Assembly: GCA_031262985.1 (NCBI GenBank) | Contig: JAISGQ010000027.1 | Location: 1 to 40,567 of the forward strand | Length of the DNA stretch: 40,567 nucleotides | DNA from: Oscillospiraceae bacterium | Lineage (GTDB): Bacteria; Bacillota; Clostridia; Oscillospirales; Acutalibacteraceae | Reading direction: 5' to 3' | Shown: one piece after another, positions 32,490 to 39,411 of the stretch | Layout of the letters: the number at the start of each line of letters is the position of its first letter | Position numbering within the stretch: position 1 is the first letter of the stretch | The notes under the pieces: model-generated | What the model was told of the DNA's origin: nothing | Database searches by the model: none | What the model saw: the letters and a program-made list of their open reading frames with translations, nothing else | Made by a program: the position numbers and the translations under genes

Positions 32490-33101
32490 ATGAAACATAA
32501 ACTACGTCAATACGCGGACAAAGTTCGCACTCTGCCGAAGGAAATCAGCATGAAGAGGGAGCTTATATTTTCGCTCGCGGCAGTGCTTGCGGGAGTGCTT
32601 GCGGGGCTTATCTCCAAGGCGTGTGACAGCACATCTTTTATCGGCGACCTCACCACAGAGATAGGAGTATGGGTATTTTTGGCAAGCGTTCTCGCCGCAA
32701 ACTGCACAAACCCCATCTCGGCGGGAGTAAACACCTCGCTTTTCTTCCTCGGTATGCTCTCGGGATACTACGCCTACACTCATTTTGTGCTGGGATTTTT
32801 TTCGTCGTCATACATCATGATGTGGCTGATAGCCTCACTTCTTGCAGCTCCATGCGCCGCACTCCTCTGGTTTGCGAAAGGGAGGAGCAAAGCTTCTGTT
32901 TTCATCGCCGCACTTCCTGTCGCATATCTGCTGTTTCACGGATACCCCGTTTGGTATACGCACAATCCCGTACTCCTAATGGACATAATCTTTGCAGCGT
33001 TGCTGATTATTATCCTGCCGACAGGAGCAAAACGGCGTGGAGCAGTACTTGCTGTGTCGTTTCCTATGGCTTTTATCTGCCATTTTATTATAAATTCATG
33101 A
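32490..33101 (+). CDS. Integral membrane protein, first of a tandem paralogous pair
   Basis: From ATG 32490 (AAGGAG 9 nt upstream) the product has 203 residues. A cytoplasmic basic start MKHKLRQYADKVRTLPKEIS precedes five to six helices. It shares WVFLASVLA, CTNPISAGVNT and CAALLWFA with its downstream neighbour. The family is not recognised; no catalytic motif is seen. Its stop overlaps the next start as ATGA, so the pair is translationally coupled. Confidence 0.8.
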   Translation: MKHKLRQYADKVRTLPKEISMKRELIFSLAAVLAGVLAGLISKACDSTSFIGDLTTEIGVWVFLASVLAANCTNPISAGVNTSLFFLGMLSGYYAYTHFVLGFFSSSYIMMWLIASLLAAPCAALLWFAKGRSKASVFIAALPVAYLLFHGYPVWYTHNPVLLMDIIFAALLIIILPTGAKRRGAVLAVSFPMAFICHFIINS

Positions 33102-33760
33102 AACATAAACTGCGTCAATACGCGGACAAAATCCGCACTTTGCCGAAGGAAATCAGTATGAAGAAGGAGCTTATATTTTCGCTCTCGGTAGTGCTTGTCG
33201 GTGCGATGATAGGGGCTTGGACACAAGCGCACGACTTTTCTATGTACAACGACGCCGTTCCTTTCGTAAGCGAAATTACCGAAAACGCAGGAGTATGGGT
33301 ATTTTTGGCGAGCGTTCTCGCCGTATCTTGCACAAACCCCATCTCGGCGGGAGTAAACACCCTGCTGTTTTTCCTCAGCATGACAGCGTCATATTCCATA
33401 ATTGATGATGAAAGATTGGAAAATATTTTTAGTTCATACATCGAAATTTGGCTGTCAGCCGCAATCCTCTCGCTTCCATGCGCCGCCCTCCTTTGGTTTG
33501 CGCGGGGTAGGAGCATAGCTTCAATTTTCATCGCCGCACTCCCCGCCGCATATTTGCTGTTTTGCGGTTTCCCCTTTTGGTATGAGCATAAACCCATGCT
33601 CCTTGCGGAAATAATTTTTGCCGTGCTGCTCGCTGTTATCCTGCCTCCAAGCGCAAAACGGCGTGTAGCCGCGCTTATTGTGTCGTTTTTGATGTTTATT
33701 GTAATTTTTGGTTTCTCTTTCCTCGCGGAAATAGGAGTGGTTCCCGTACATCTTTTCTGA
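33098..33760 (+). CDS. Integral membrane protein, second paralogue of the pair
   Basis: A 220-residue product from ATG 33098 begins with nearly the same 20 residues as its neighbour and shares the CTNPISAGVNT motif and the helix pattern. It has an extra loop after the first helix (SMYNDAVPFVSEITE) and a longer C-terminus. The first 90 bases of the two genes are almost identical, showing a recent duplication. The frame is open well upstream, but that part is a shadow of the first gene. A heteromeric complex is possible. Confidence 0.8.
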   Translation: MKHKLRQYADKIRTLPKEISMKKELIFSLSVVLVGAMIGAWTQAHDFSMYNDAVPFVSEITENAGVWVFLASVLAVSCTNPISAGVNTLLFFLSMTASYSIIDDERLENIFSSYIEIWLSAAILSLPCAALLWFARGRSIASIFIAALPAAYLLFCGFPFWYEHKPMLLAEIIFAVLLAVILPPSAKRRVAALIVSFLMFIVIFGFSFLAEIGVVPVHLF

Positions 33761-33978
33761 CGGCACAACGGCACTCCGTAACAAATTATTGCAAAACAAC
33801 TCATATCTATTGACATAAATCGAGAATTAATGTAACATATAAACATATGTTATTGAGGGTAGTTCTGCGCTTTTTCCTGTTTTCGGAGTGAAGAACAATG
33901 TGTGCAAACAGGTTGATAAAAAGCAGATACAATAATTATAAGATTTTACCGCGTTATTTTATTTGAGGGGTGAGCAAA
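33761..33978 (+). promoter_or_regulatory. Intergenic gap with promoter of the proline-rich membrane protein
   Basis: The promoter is TTGATA (33913-33918), 17 bases, TTATAA (33936-33941). The rest of the 218-base gap is AT-rich and shows no gene or clear terminator. Confidence 0.45.
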
Positions 33979-35832
33979 GTGGGGGAGGATAATAAGTCCC
34001 GCAGCTATTCCATAGCGACTGTTTTGTTTATTGTAGGCATTGTGGCAGTGAGCGGAATAGCTATCTACAGTGGATTTGCCAAGGCATCGTTGCCTATTTT
34101 GATATGTGAAGGTGTTGCACTTGTCAGCCTGATTGGACTTCTCGTTTCCAATATCAAAGCCGCAGCAGCATATGCCGAAAGCCTTGAGAAGAAGGTAATA
34201 TACGCGGAGGTCAACAAGAAGGAGATTGCCAAGATTTTCGATGCGATTGAGGATGAAAACCGCCGCCGCCAGCGTCTGAGTGCGTTCGCGGCAGGGCAGA
34301 ACCTCTCCACCGTCTCCTCAGCCGCCTCCGAGACAGCTCCCAAGCAGGAGGAGAAGAAGCCGGAGCCTCAATCGGCAGAAGCAAAGAGCGAAGCTCCCGA
34401 GAGCAAGCCAAATTTAAAAGAGGAGACCGCAAAGGCTCAGGATAAAAAGCAAGAAGAAAAAGCGGAGGAGCAGAAGAAATCCGATGTTTTTGCTCCCGAA
34501 TCTACGAAAGTTCCCGCTGAAAAGCCGAAACAGGGCAGGGACAGCAGACCTCCCGCGGCAGGAAAAGCAGCGGCAGGAGATACTCAGCGTCAGGGAAAAT
34601 CCGGCAGGAAGCCCGCGCCTACAGGAGCAGGAGCAGGCGAGAATGACAAGAGGAGACCGCCTGCGGGCGAGCGTCCGCCTGTCAGGTACGACAAAAACGG
34701 AAAGCCCATACCGCAGAAGAAGCCACCCTCAGGGGAGCGTCCTCCTGTGAGATATGATAAGAACGGAAAACCCATCCCCCCTAAAAATCAGAAGAAGCGT
34801 CCGCCGCACGGCGCACACGGCAGACCGATTCCCGCTCCTCACGCGGGCTACGGTATGCCGCCCGTCCCGCCTGTGCAGTATGACCGATACGGCAGACCGA
34901 TTCCAGTGCCGCCCGTCGGCTACGGTATGCCGCCTGTTCCCCCTGTGCAGTACGACCGATACGGCAGACCGATTCCCGTGCCGCCCGTCGGCTATGGTAT
35001 GCAGGGTATGTCTGTACCTCCCGTGCAGTACGACCGATACGGCAGACCGATTCCCGCTCCTCACGCGGGCTACGGTATGCCGCCCGTAGGTCAACCTGCA
35101 GGACAGCCCGGGCAAGCTCCCGATGCTGCTGCATCTTCGGATAAACAGCGAAAGCCGCATACGGCTAAGAAGCCGGGAGCAAAAGCGGACGGCACAGCCG
35201 TGCCTGCCGTAGCATCCGCTGAGGCGGCAATAAAGGCGGTCGAGGCGGCGCAGAACCGCTACTACGACGAGGACTACATTCCTGTCGTTCTTCCAAGCGA
35301 GGAGGAAGAGGCGCAGATGGCGGAGGCAATCAATCCTACTCCGAAGTATGACGACTACGAGGAGGATGTTCCCGTCGAGGAGGAGCGTATCCCCATCGCA
35401 ATCCCCGATTATGCGTATGACAGATACGGCGACTACGAGCATCCGCACAACGTGGCGGCAGGTTCGCAGAGCAAATTCAATTCGGATGAGTACAACAGCG
35501 TCAGCGGAGAGGCGACATATGTACCTGACTACCAAAGCGAGTCAGTGCCTGTTATTGTACACACATATGACGACTCCGAGGACGAGGAGTATGTCCGACC
35601 GTACAGATACGACGATCAGCCTGTGGAGGAGGACAGCTTTGTGTTCGTTCCGCACTTTGACGGCGACGACCCAACTCCTGCACCGCCTGTCAAGAAGATT
35701 CCGAAGTACAAGATGTTGAAAATGCGCCGCATAAAGATATTCCGTAACACGAGGAGACTGGTTCACTTTAAACACAAGACCACCTCTCTGAGCCATTATA
35801 TCCACTCCTACTCAAACGCGACAAGGAGATAG
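33979..35832 (+). CDS. Membrane protein with coiled coil and YDRYGRPIP proline-rich repeats
   Basis: GTG 33979 is chosen because GAGGGG ends 8 nt before it; GTG 33970 overlaps that site. The product has 617 residues. Two helices (about 10-30 and 34-55) form a hairpin, followed by a coiled coil (AESLEKKVIYAEVNKKEI). Residues about 110-230 are Lys/Glu/Pro/Ala-rich. Residues about 231-370 hold tandem repeats: PPVRYDKNGKPIP twice, then PPVQYDRYGRPIP three times alternating with GYGMPPV segments. An acidic region with more Tyr/Asp follows, and the C-terminus is strongly basic (MLKMRRIKIFRNTRR). I know no function. The body is probably cytoplasmic and disordered, and could act as a scaffold at the membrane. 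Confidence 0.75.
   Translation: MGEDNKSRSYSIATVLFIVGIVAVSGIAIYSGFAKASLPILICEGVALVSLIGLLVSNIKAAAAYAESLEKKVIYAEVNKKEIAKIFDAIEDENRRRQRLSAFAAGQNLSTVSSAASETAPKQEEKKPEPQSAEAKSEAPESKPNLKEETAKAQDKKQEEKAEEQKKSDVFAPESTKVPAEKPKQGRDSRPPAAGKAAAGDTQRQGKSGRKPAPTGAGAGENDKRRPPAGERPPVRYDKNGKPIPQKKPPSGERPPVRYDKNGKPIPPKNQKKRPPHGAHGRPIPAPHAGYGMPPVPPVQYDRYGRPIPVPPVGYGMPPVPPVQYDRYGRPIPVPPVGYGMQGMSVPPVQYDRYGRPIPAPHAGYGMPPVGQPAGQPGQAPDAAASSDKQRKPHTAKKPGAKADGTAVPAVASAEAAIKAVEAAQNRYYDEDYIPVVLPSEEEEAQMAEAINPTPKYDDYEEDVPVEEERIPIAIPDYAYDRYGDYEHPHNVAAGSQSKFNSDEYNSVSGEATYVPDYQSESVPVIVHTYDDSEDEEYVRPYRYDDQPVEEDSFVFVPHFDGDDPTPAPPVKKIPKYKMLKMRRIKIFRNTRRLVHFKHKTTSLSHYIHSYSNATRR
34671..35090 (+). repeat. In-frame tandem repeats encoding PPV(R/Q)YD(K/R)(N/Y)G(K/R)PIP
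   Basis: Five related units lie within the proline-rich gene, two of the RYDKNGKPIP type and three of the QYDRYGRPIP type, with long near-identical stretches such as TACGACCGATACGGCAGACC. The high DNA identity points to recent expansion and possible length variation between strains. Confidence 0.85.
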
Positions 35833-35844
35833 CAATTGGCCAAA

Positions 35845-35880
35845 AGCCGCCGCCCTGAATTTGTCATGGACGGCGGTTTT
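35845..35880 (+). terminator. Terminator after the proline-rich protein gene
   Basis: A GC-rich stem (GCCGCCG near 35846-35852 with CGGCGG near 35871-35876) is followed by TTTTGC. It separates this gene from the methyltransferase, which therefore probably has its own promoter in 35881-35933, though none is clear. Confidence 0.6.
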
Positions 35881-35933
35881 GCAGTGAAGGGAAGAATACC
35901 AACTCCGCAACAATACAAACAGAGGAGCAATTT

Positions 35934-36590
35934 ATGATTTTGCTTAAAGGAAAAAACGAACTCCGCATTTCATCTGAGGAATTAGAGGAAATCACCCGTA
36001 AATTTGAGCGGGTAGTCCTCGACATCGGCACGGGAGACGGAAAGCAAATCTACCGAAACGCCAAAAACGACAGAAGCACACTCTATATAGGAGTAGACCC
36101 CGTGAAGGAAAACATGGCGGAAACGGCGTCGAAAATCATCAAAAAGCCCGCAAAAGGCGGACTTGACAATGTGCTGCTCGTGGTGGGTACAATCGAAAAT
36201 ATCCCCGAGGAGCTAAAAAACTGCGCGGATTCGGTCACGGTAGTCCTGCCGTGGGGTTCGCTCCTCGAGAGTGTAGTCAAGCCGATTGCCGCCTCTCTTC
36301 AAAATATTGTCTACGCGGCGAAGGAGGGCGCGGAGTTCCTGTTCATCTTCACCTACTCGGAAATATGCGAATCGGGGGAAATCCAGCGCAGAAATCTGCC
36401 GGAGATTAATTTAGAGTACTTTGGCGATTTATATAGAGAAACACTCAAAAACGTCGGGCTGAGAGTTCAGAACGTGGAGATTCTCAACAACGACGACATC
36501 AAGGGTTTCGCGTCGCTGTGGGCAAAGCGTCTCGGCTACGGACGAAAGAGAGATTTTTTCAAAATCACGGGAGTTGTAGAACGACAGTAG
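35934..36590 (+). CDS. 16S rRNA (adenine-1408-N1)-methyltransferase, NpmA-like
   Basis: A 218-residue Rossmann methyltransferase, the length of NpmA, that very probably methylates A1408 in the decoding site and gives aminoglycoside resistance. Recalled NpmA landmarks are present at matching numbers: the SAM site VLDIGTGDGKQIY (Asp30), YIGVDPVKENM, the basic loop KIIKKPAKGGL (Lys67, 70, 71), Glu88, Pro106-Trp107 in LPWGSLLE and Arg153. The C-terminal SLWAKRLGYGRKRDFF (Trp196, Arg204, Arg206) matches the A1408-flipping region. AGAGGAG is 6 nt before the ATG. Composition matches the surrounding chromosome, and no mobile element is next to it, suggesting a resident gene. Activity is inferred from homology. 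Confidence 0.88.
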   Translation: MILLKGKNELRISSEELEEITRKFERVVLDIGTGDGKQIYRNAKNDRSTLYIGVDPVKENMAETASKIIKKPAKGGLDNVLLVVGTIENIPEELKNCADSVTVVLPWGSLLESVVKPIAASLQNIVYAAKEGAEFLFIFTYSEICESGEIQRRNLPEINLEYFGDLYRETLKNVGLRVQNVEILNNDDIKGFASLWAKRLGYGRKRDFFKITGVVERQ

Positions 36591-36600
36591 TAATATAACT

Positions 36601-36660
36601 ATTACAGCAACAACTATAGCAACTACTGCAACTACAGCCACAGCTACAGCAACAGCCGCA
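36601..36660. repeat. Degenerate ACN-type triplet tract downstream of the methyltransferase
   Basis: Sixty bases consist almost wholly of imperfect ACA/GCA/ACT/GCT triplets. On the + strand they read as Thr/Ala, without a start codon or ribosome site. Low complexity rather than a gene. The rest of the gap to 36815 is AT-rich and contains the ribosome site of mazF but no antitoxin frame. Confidence 0.6.
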
Positions 36661-36815
36661 CTTTCACAGCGTTGTGTCATGCCGCCTCATAAAGGAATAA
36701 AATGTAATGCCAATAAAAGTTTTTCGGCGTAAGTCGAAACAGTATATTTCCATAAAAAATTGGCAATGATATTAGTACCTTTCAAGGAGGTAAAAAGCAA
36801 CGGAGTGTGAGTAAA

Positions 36816-37193
36816 GTGACAATAAAACGAGGCGATATTTACTATGCCGACTTAAGTCCTGTTGTAGGCTCTGAGCAGGGAGGAATAAGACCCGTCCTCA
36901 TAGTTCAGAACGACGTCGGCAACAAATTCAGCCCGACTGTGATAGCGGCGGCGATAACAAGCCAGACGGAGAAATCCAAGCTGCCGACACATATCAGCCT
37001 TTCATCCATAGACTGCGGACTTCAAAAAGACTCGATTGTTCTGCTTGAGCAAATAAGAACCATAGACAAAGCGCGGCTCAAGGAGTGCATGGGCAGACTG
37101 GACGATATGATTATGGACAGAGTAGACAGAGCTATATCCATAAGCTTCGGGCTTGGAGTTGTGTCTCCGGCACGTATGCAAGAAGCGAACTGA
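36816..37193 (+). CDS. MazF/NdoA (PemK-type) endoribonuclease toxin
   Basis: From GTG 36816 the protein has 125 residues and its start lines up with family members ([12 protein letters not shown]). GTG 36807 is also open; GGAG lies 10 nt before the former and AAGGAGG 16 nt before the latter. The MazF motifs [26 protein letters not shown] and LPTHISL are intact, so it should cleave mRNA at a short specific sequence when free. Firmicute mazF normally follows an antitoxin gene; none is visible in the 225 bases upstream, where the neighbour is the methyltransferase. The antitoxin may be elsewhere, or the protein may be tolerated. Confidence 0.9.
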   Translation: MTIKRGDIYYADLSPVVGSEQGGIRPVLIVQNDVGNKFSPTVIAAAITSQTEKSKLPTHISLSSIDCGLQKDSIVLLEQIRTIDKARLKECMGRLDDMIMDRVDRAISISFGLGVVSPARMQEAN

Positions 37194-37210
37194 TTTATTA
37201 TTACAGAGAG

Positions 37211-37262
37211 AATACACCCGTATACATAATTTCCAAAAACATCGTATATGGGTGTATTTTTG
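37211..37262 (+). terminator. Terminator after mazF
   Basis: Fifteen-bp arms (37211-37225 and 37244-37258) with one G-U pair are followed by TTTTTG. First of three consecutive hairpins between convergent genes. Confidence 0.8.
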
Positions 37263-37264
37263 TA

Positions 37265-37297
37265 AAACAAGCAAAACTCGTATTTGCTTGTTTTTTT
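37265..37297. terminator. Second hairpin, copy of a terminator found again at 39316
   Basis: AAACAAGCAAA (37265-37275) pairs with TTTGCTTGTTT (37283-37293) followed by a T-run. The loop and right arm plus T-run recur at 39316-39340. Confidence 0.75.
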
Positions 37298-37326
37298 GAG
37301 TGTAAATTTAGGTAACGGACATGAAG

Positions 37327-37368
37327 AGAAATAGCCGTCCGGCTCTCCAAAGCTGGGCGGCTATTTCT
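37327..37368. terminator. Third hairpin, probable terminator of the leftward gene pair
   Basis: Fourteen-bp arms (37327-37340 and 37355-37368) with one mismatch-type G-U position and a 14-nt loop. Its AGAAATAGCC/GGCTATTTCT ends give it A's on one side and T's on the other, so it can act on both strands. Confidence 0.7.
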
Positions 37369-37424
37369 TTAGCTTGCATAATAAATTGCAGCTCTAAAAT
37401 TGAAGTTCAGGATAAGCCAAAGCT

Positions 37425-37802
37425 TTACTCCACCAAATAAACCGTTTCCGTTTTGTCCGCATATTCTACCACTATTCTCTCGCAGGAGGAGATTGCCTCG
37501 TCCTCAATCTCTATCTCGACCGATCCGCTCTTATAGAGCGGATTACTCAAGCATCCCTTTATTGTGACAAACACAGTACCGTCCTCTATATAGTAGTCGT
37601 AGCCGCAAAATGCCGTACTGCTTGATGTAATGTGTCCCTTTAAAACTGCCTTGCTGTCCTGTGTGCTGAGGCTTAGTTCGCTGAATCCAACCTCGCCCTG
37701 AGACAAGGTCATTGGGCGGAATATCACAAGTGTAACTATTACTCCCACCAAAATAACAACCGCCAAAACAATCAAAATAATTATTAATATTTTCTTTTTC
37801 AT
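37425..37802 (-). CDS. Small membrane-anchored protein coupled to the secreted gene
   Basis: A 125-residue product. The ATG at 37802 shares its A with the stop of the upstream gene (TGATG), with AAGGAG 12 nt upstream. One long N-terminal helix (about 3-28, KKILIIILIVLAVVILVGVIV) anchors an exported domain of about 95 residues with FSELSLSTQD, CGYDYYIEDGTVFV and ERIVVEYADKTETVYLV. Two cysteines could form a disulphide. The layout resembles the protein at 15862, although the sequences differ. The tight coupling suggests that it works with the secreted partner. Confidence 0.78.
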   Translation of the reverse strand: MKKKILIIILIVLAVVILVGVIVTLVIFRPMTLSQGEVGFSELSLSTQDSKAVLKGHITSSSTAFCGYDYYIEDGTVFVTIKGCLSNPLYKSGSVEIEIEDEAISSCERIVVEYADKTETVYLVE

Positions 37803-38854
37803 CAATACACACTACTCCTTATTGGCGTTCCCGAACCATTTGCATAATACACATTGTAATTGTATGGAACAGCGGCACCGATAGACGAAATACCCGTGTT
37901 AATTATGCTGTTTTTCAAATTAGAAGGAGTATTGATCACGCCTGCAGACAGTGTCGTTGAACTTATTTTATTCCAAGCCTTATAAGCAAAGCTGGAACAA
38001 TTGTTTAATGTCGACCATGTATCATATCCTACAATGTGTGATGTAAGGGTTGCAAGCGCAGAAGAATCGATGTTTGCAACTAATGAAGCTCGGCCAGTAT
38101 AGCTTCCAGATGATACAAAATATGCTTCCAAATTATACCAAAGTCCATCATGCTCAGATTTATTTCCCCAAGTACCAATAGAAACTGTGTAATTAGGTGC
38201 AACAGTCATTTTTCCTACGGTTATATTGCTACTTGAAATATTTTTTACGCTTATCCATGCATGACCTGATACATTTAAGATACTTGATGCGCCGCTTGAA
38301 TCGGCAAAAACTCTAACTTGAGCAACTGACGTTGCCGTAGTGCCATTTGTTGTTGGTTGGTTTGGCAACATCGAATTGTTGGTAGAGAAATAGTTTGAAT
38401 TCAAATTATTACTATCTATTTCTGAAAAATCCCCCGGATTAGAATAATCCCTGTAATATTTCAGAGCAAAGTTTAGAAAGTATGTATCAACAAGTTGTTT
38501 ATCTTCTGTCGATAAAGAACTAATTAATGTATTATAGTTTTCTTGTATAAAAAGAACGTTGTTTTCATAATTATCATTCTTTTTTTCACCATAAATTAAC
38601 GTTTCTACTTGTTCTGTTTCTTGTGAATCAAATTCCGTTTGATTCACTTTAGAAAAAATATTATCAGATTGTGATTTAGACAAACCAGTTTGCAACATAT
38701 AGTCATTTACTATATGTTCATAAATCGTTGAATTTAAATCATAGATAGAAATATTGTTAATTTCAGCGGAAACCCCCATTCCAAAAATGGAAGTACATAG
38801 AAAAATAATAAGCACGCTAATACATGAAATTATTTTTTTGTGTGTCTTTAACAT
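37802..38854 (-). CDS. Secreted protein with permuted NlpC/P60-like C-terminal domain
   Basis: A 350-residue A+T-rich product with AAGGAG before its ATG. The signal peptide (about 1-30, KKIISCISVLIIFLCTSI, ending GVSA) is clear. Residues 31-160 are helical and polar and possibly serve as a propeptide. The C-terminal domain carries SGHAWISVKN (about 197) and NNCSSFAYKAWNKI (about 286), a His-then-Cys arrangement as in circularly permuted papain-like NlpC/P60 enzymes. These act on peptidoglycan or lipids. The assignment rests on these two motifs only. A role as a wall hydrolase or secreted effector is possible, with the coupled small protein as helper or immunity factor. Confidence 0.68.
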   Translation of the reverse strand: MLKTHKKIISCISVLIIFLCTSIFGMGVSAEINNISIYDLNSTIYEHIVNDYMLQTGLSKSQSDNIFSKVNQTEFDSQETEQVETLIYGEKKNDNYENNVLFIQENYNTLISSLSTEDKQLVDTYFLNFALKYYRDYSNPGDFSEIDSNNLNSNYFSTNNSMLPNQPTTNGTTATSVAQVRVFADSSGASSILNVSGHAWISVKNISSSNITVGKMTVAPNYTVSIGTWGNKSEHDGLWYNLEAYFVSSGSYTGRASLVANIDSSALATLTSHIVGYDTWSTLNNCSSFAYKAWNKISSTTLSAGVINTPSNLKNSIINTGISSIGAAVPYNYNVYYANGSGTPIRSSVY

Positions 38855-39315
38855 GGTTTTTCAACTCCTTAATTTTTTATTGTTTTATGAACAAGAAAAA
38901 ACCGAACAAATTTATTTCCACATAAAAATCACATCCTATCTTAGTACTATTACCAATATCTCAATAATGAACAATTCTGAAAGATAGTTTTTATCTATAC
39001 TATTGCTAAAGCAATAACTATCTTTGTTATTGAAAAATTATTAGTATGTATGATAACGACACATATTATATCATAATATTTTTTCTAATCAATACTTTTG
39101 CGCGGATTGTTGTATTTTTGCCCCTAATGGTAACCTAAATAGTCTTTCACAAAGAAAACGGGGTGTACAAATAGCATTGATTCTTAATTCATCCATTCCT
39201 TAATTTTGAAGAAAATGTAATCAGTAAGTCATTTATGAATATTAGAACTTTTCATAAACAGGACTGTATCAACGCCTTTACCTTCGCCGGTCACACACAG
39301 ATCTGCGCACGAACA
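38855..39315. other. Long AT-rich intergenic stretch
   Basis: About 460 bases without a gene separate the leftward secreted protein from the rightward glycosyltransferase. It contains a small ATTGC/GCAAT hairpin near 39002-39015, flanked by AGATAG/CTATCT words, and the ribosome site of the 38854 gene. I see no tRNA, small protein or mobile-element end. Confidence 0.5.
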
Positions 39316-39340
39316 AAAACTCGTATTTGCTTGTTTTTTT
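39316..39340. repeat. Second copy of the 37273-37297 terminator half
   Basis: Twenty-five bases (AAAACTCGTATTTGC followed by TTG and a T-run) match the second hairpin after mazF. The left arm is mostly missing here (GAACAAAAAC), so only a weak stem remains. Confidence 0.7.
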
Positions 39341-39389
39341 TGATTTTGTATACTATAATTTTTAGCATAATAAAATATTTAGCATAATA
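39331..39389 (+). promoter_or_regulatory. Promoter and 17-bp-spaced direct repeats before the glycosyltransferase
   Basis: TTGTTT (39331-39336), 17 bases, TATAAT (39354-39359) form a promoter overlapping the repeated T-run. Just downstream TTTAGCATAATA occurs twice (39361-39372 and 39378-39389), a possible operator. Another TATAAT at 39394 is probably too close to the gene to serve. Confidence 0.5.
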
Positions 39390-39411
39390 AGTGTATAATC
39401 GAGGTAACATA

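Noticed and set aside
32669-33097. Upstream extension of the second tandem membrane gene
   Set aside because: The extension is a shadow frame over the first paralogue; the real start is ATG 33098, where the two proteins align.
34729-35535. Leftward 268-residue frame over the proline-rich gene
   Set aside because: Its repeats are simply the antisense of the YDRYGRPIP repeats; no ribosome site supports it.
36429-36680. Leftward Val/Ala-rich frame over the triplet tract
   Set aside because: Composition comes from the antisense of the ACN tract; it overlaps the methyltransferase gene and lacks a ribosome site.
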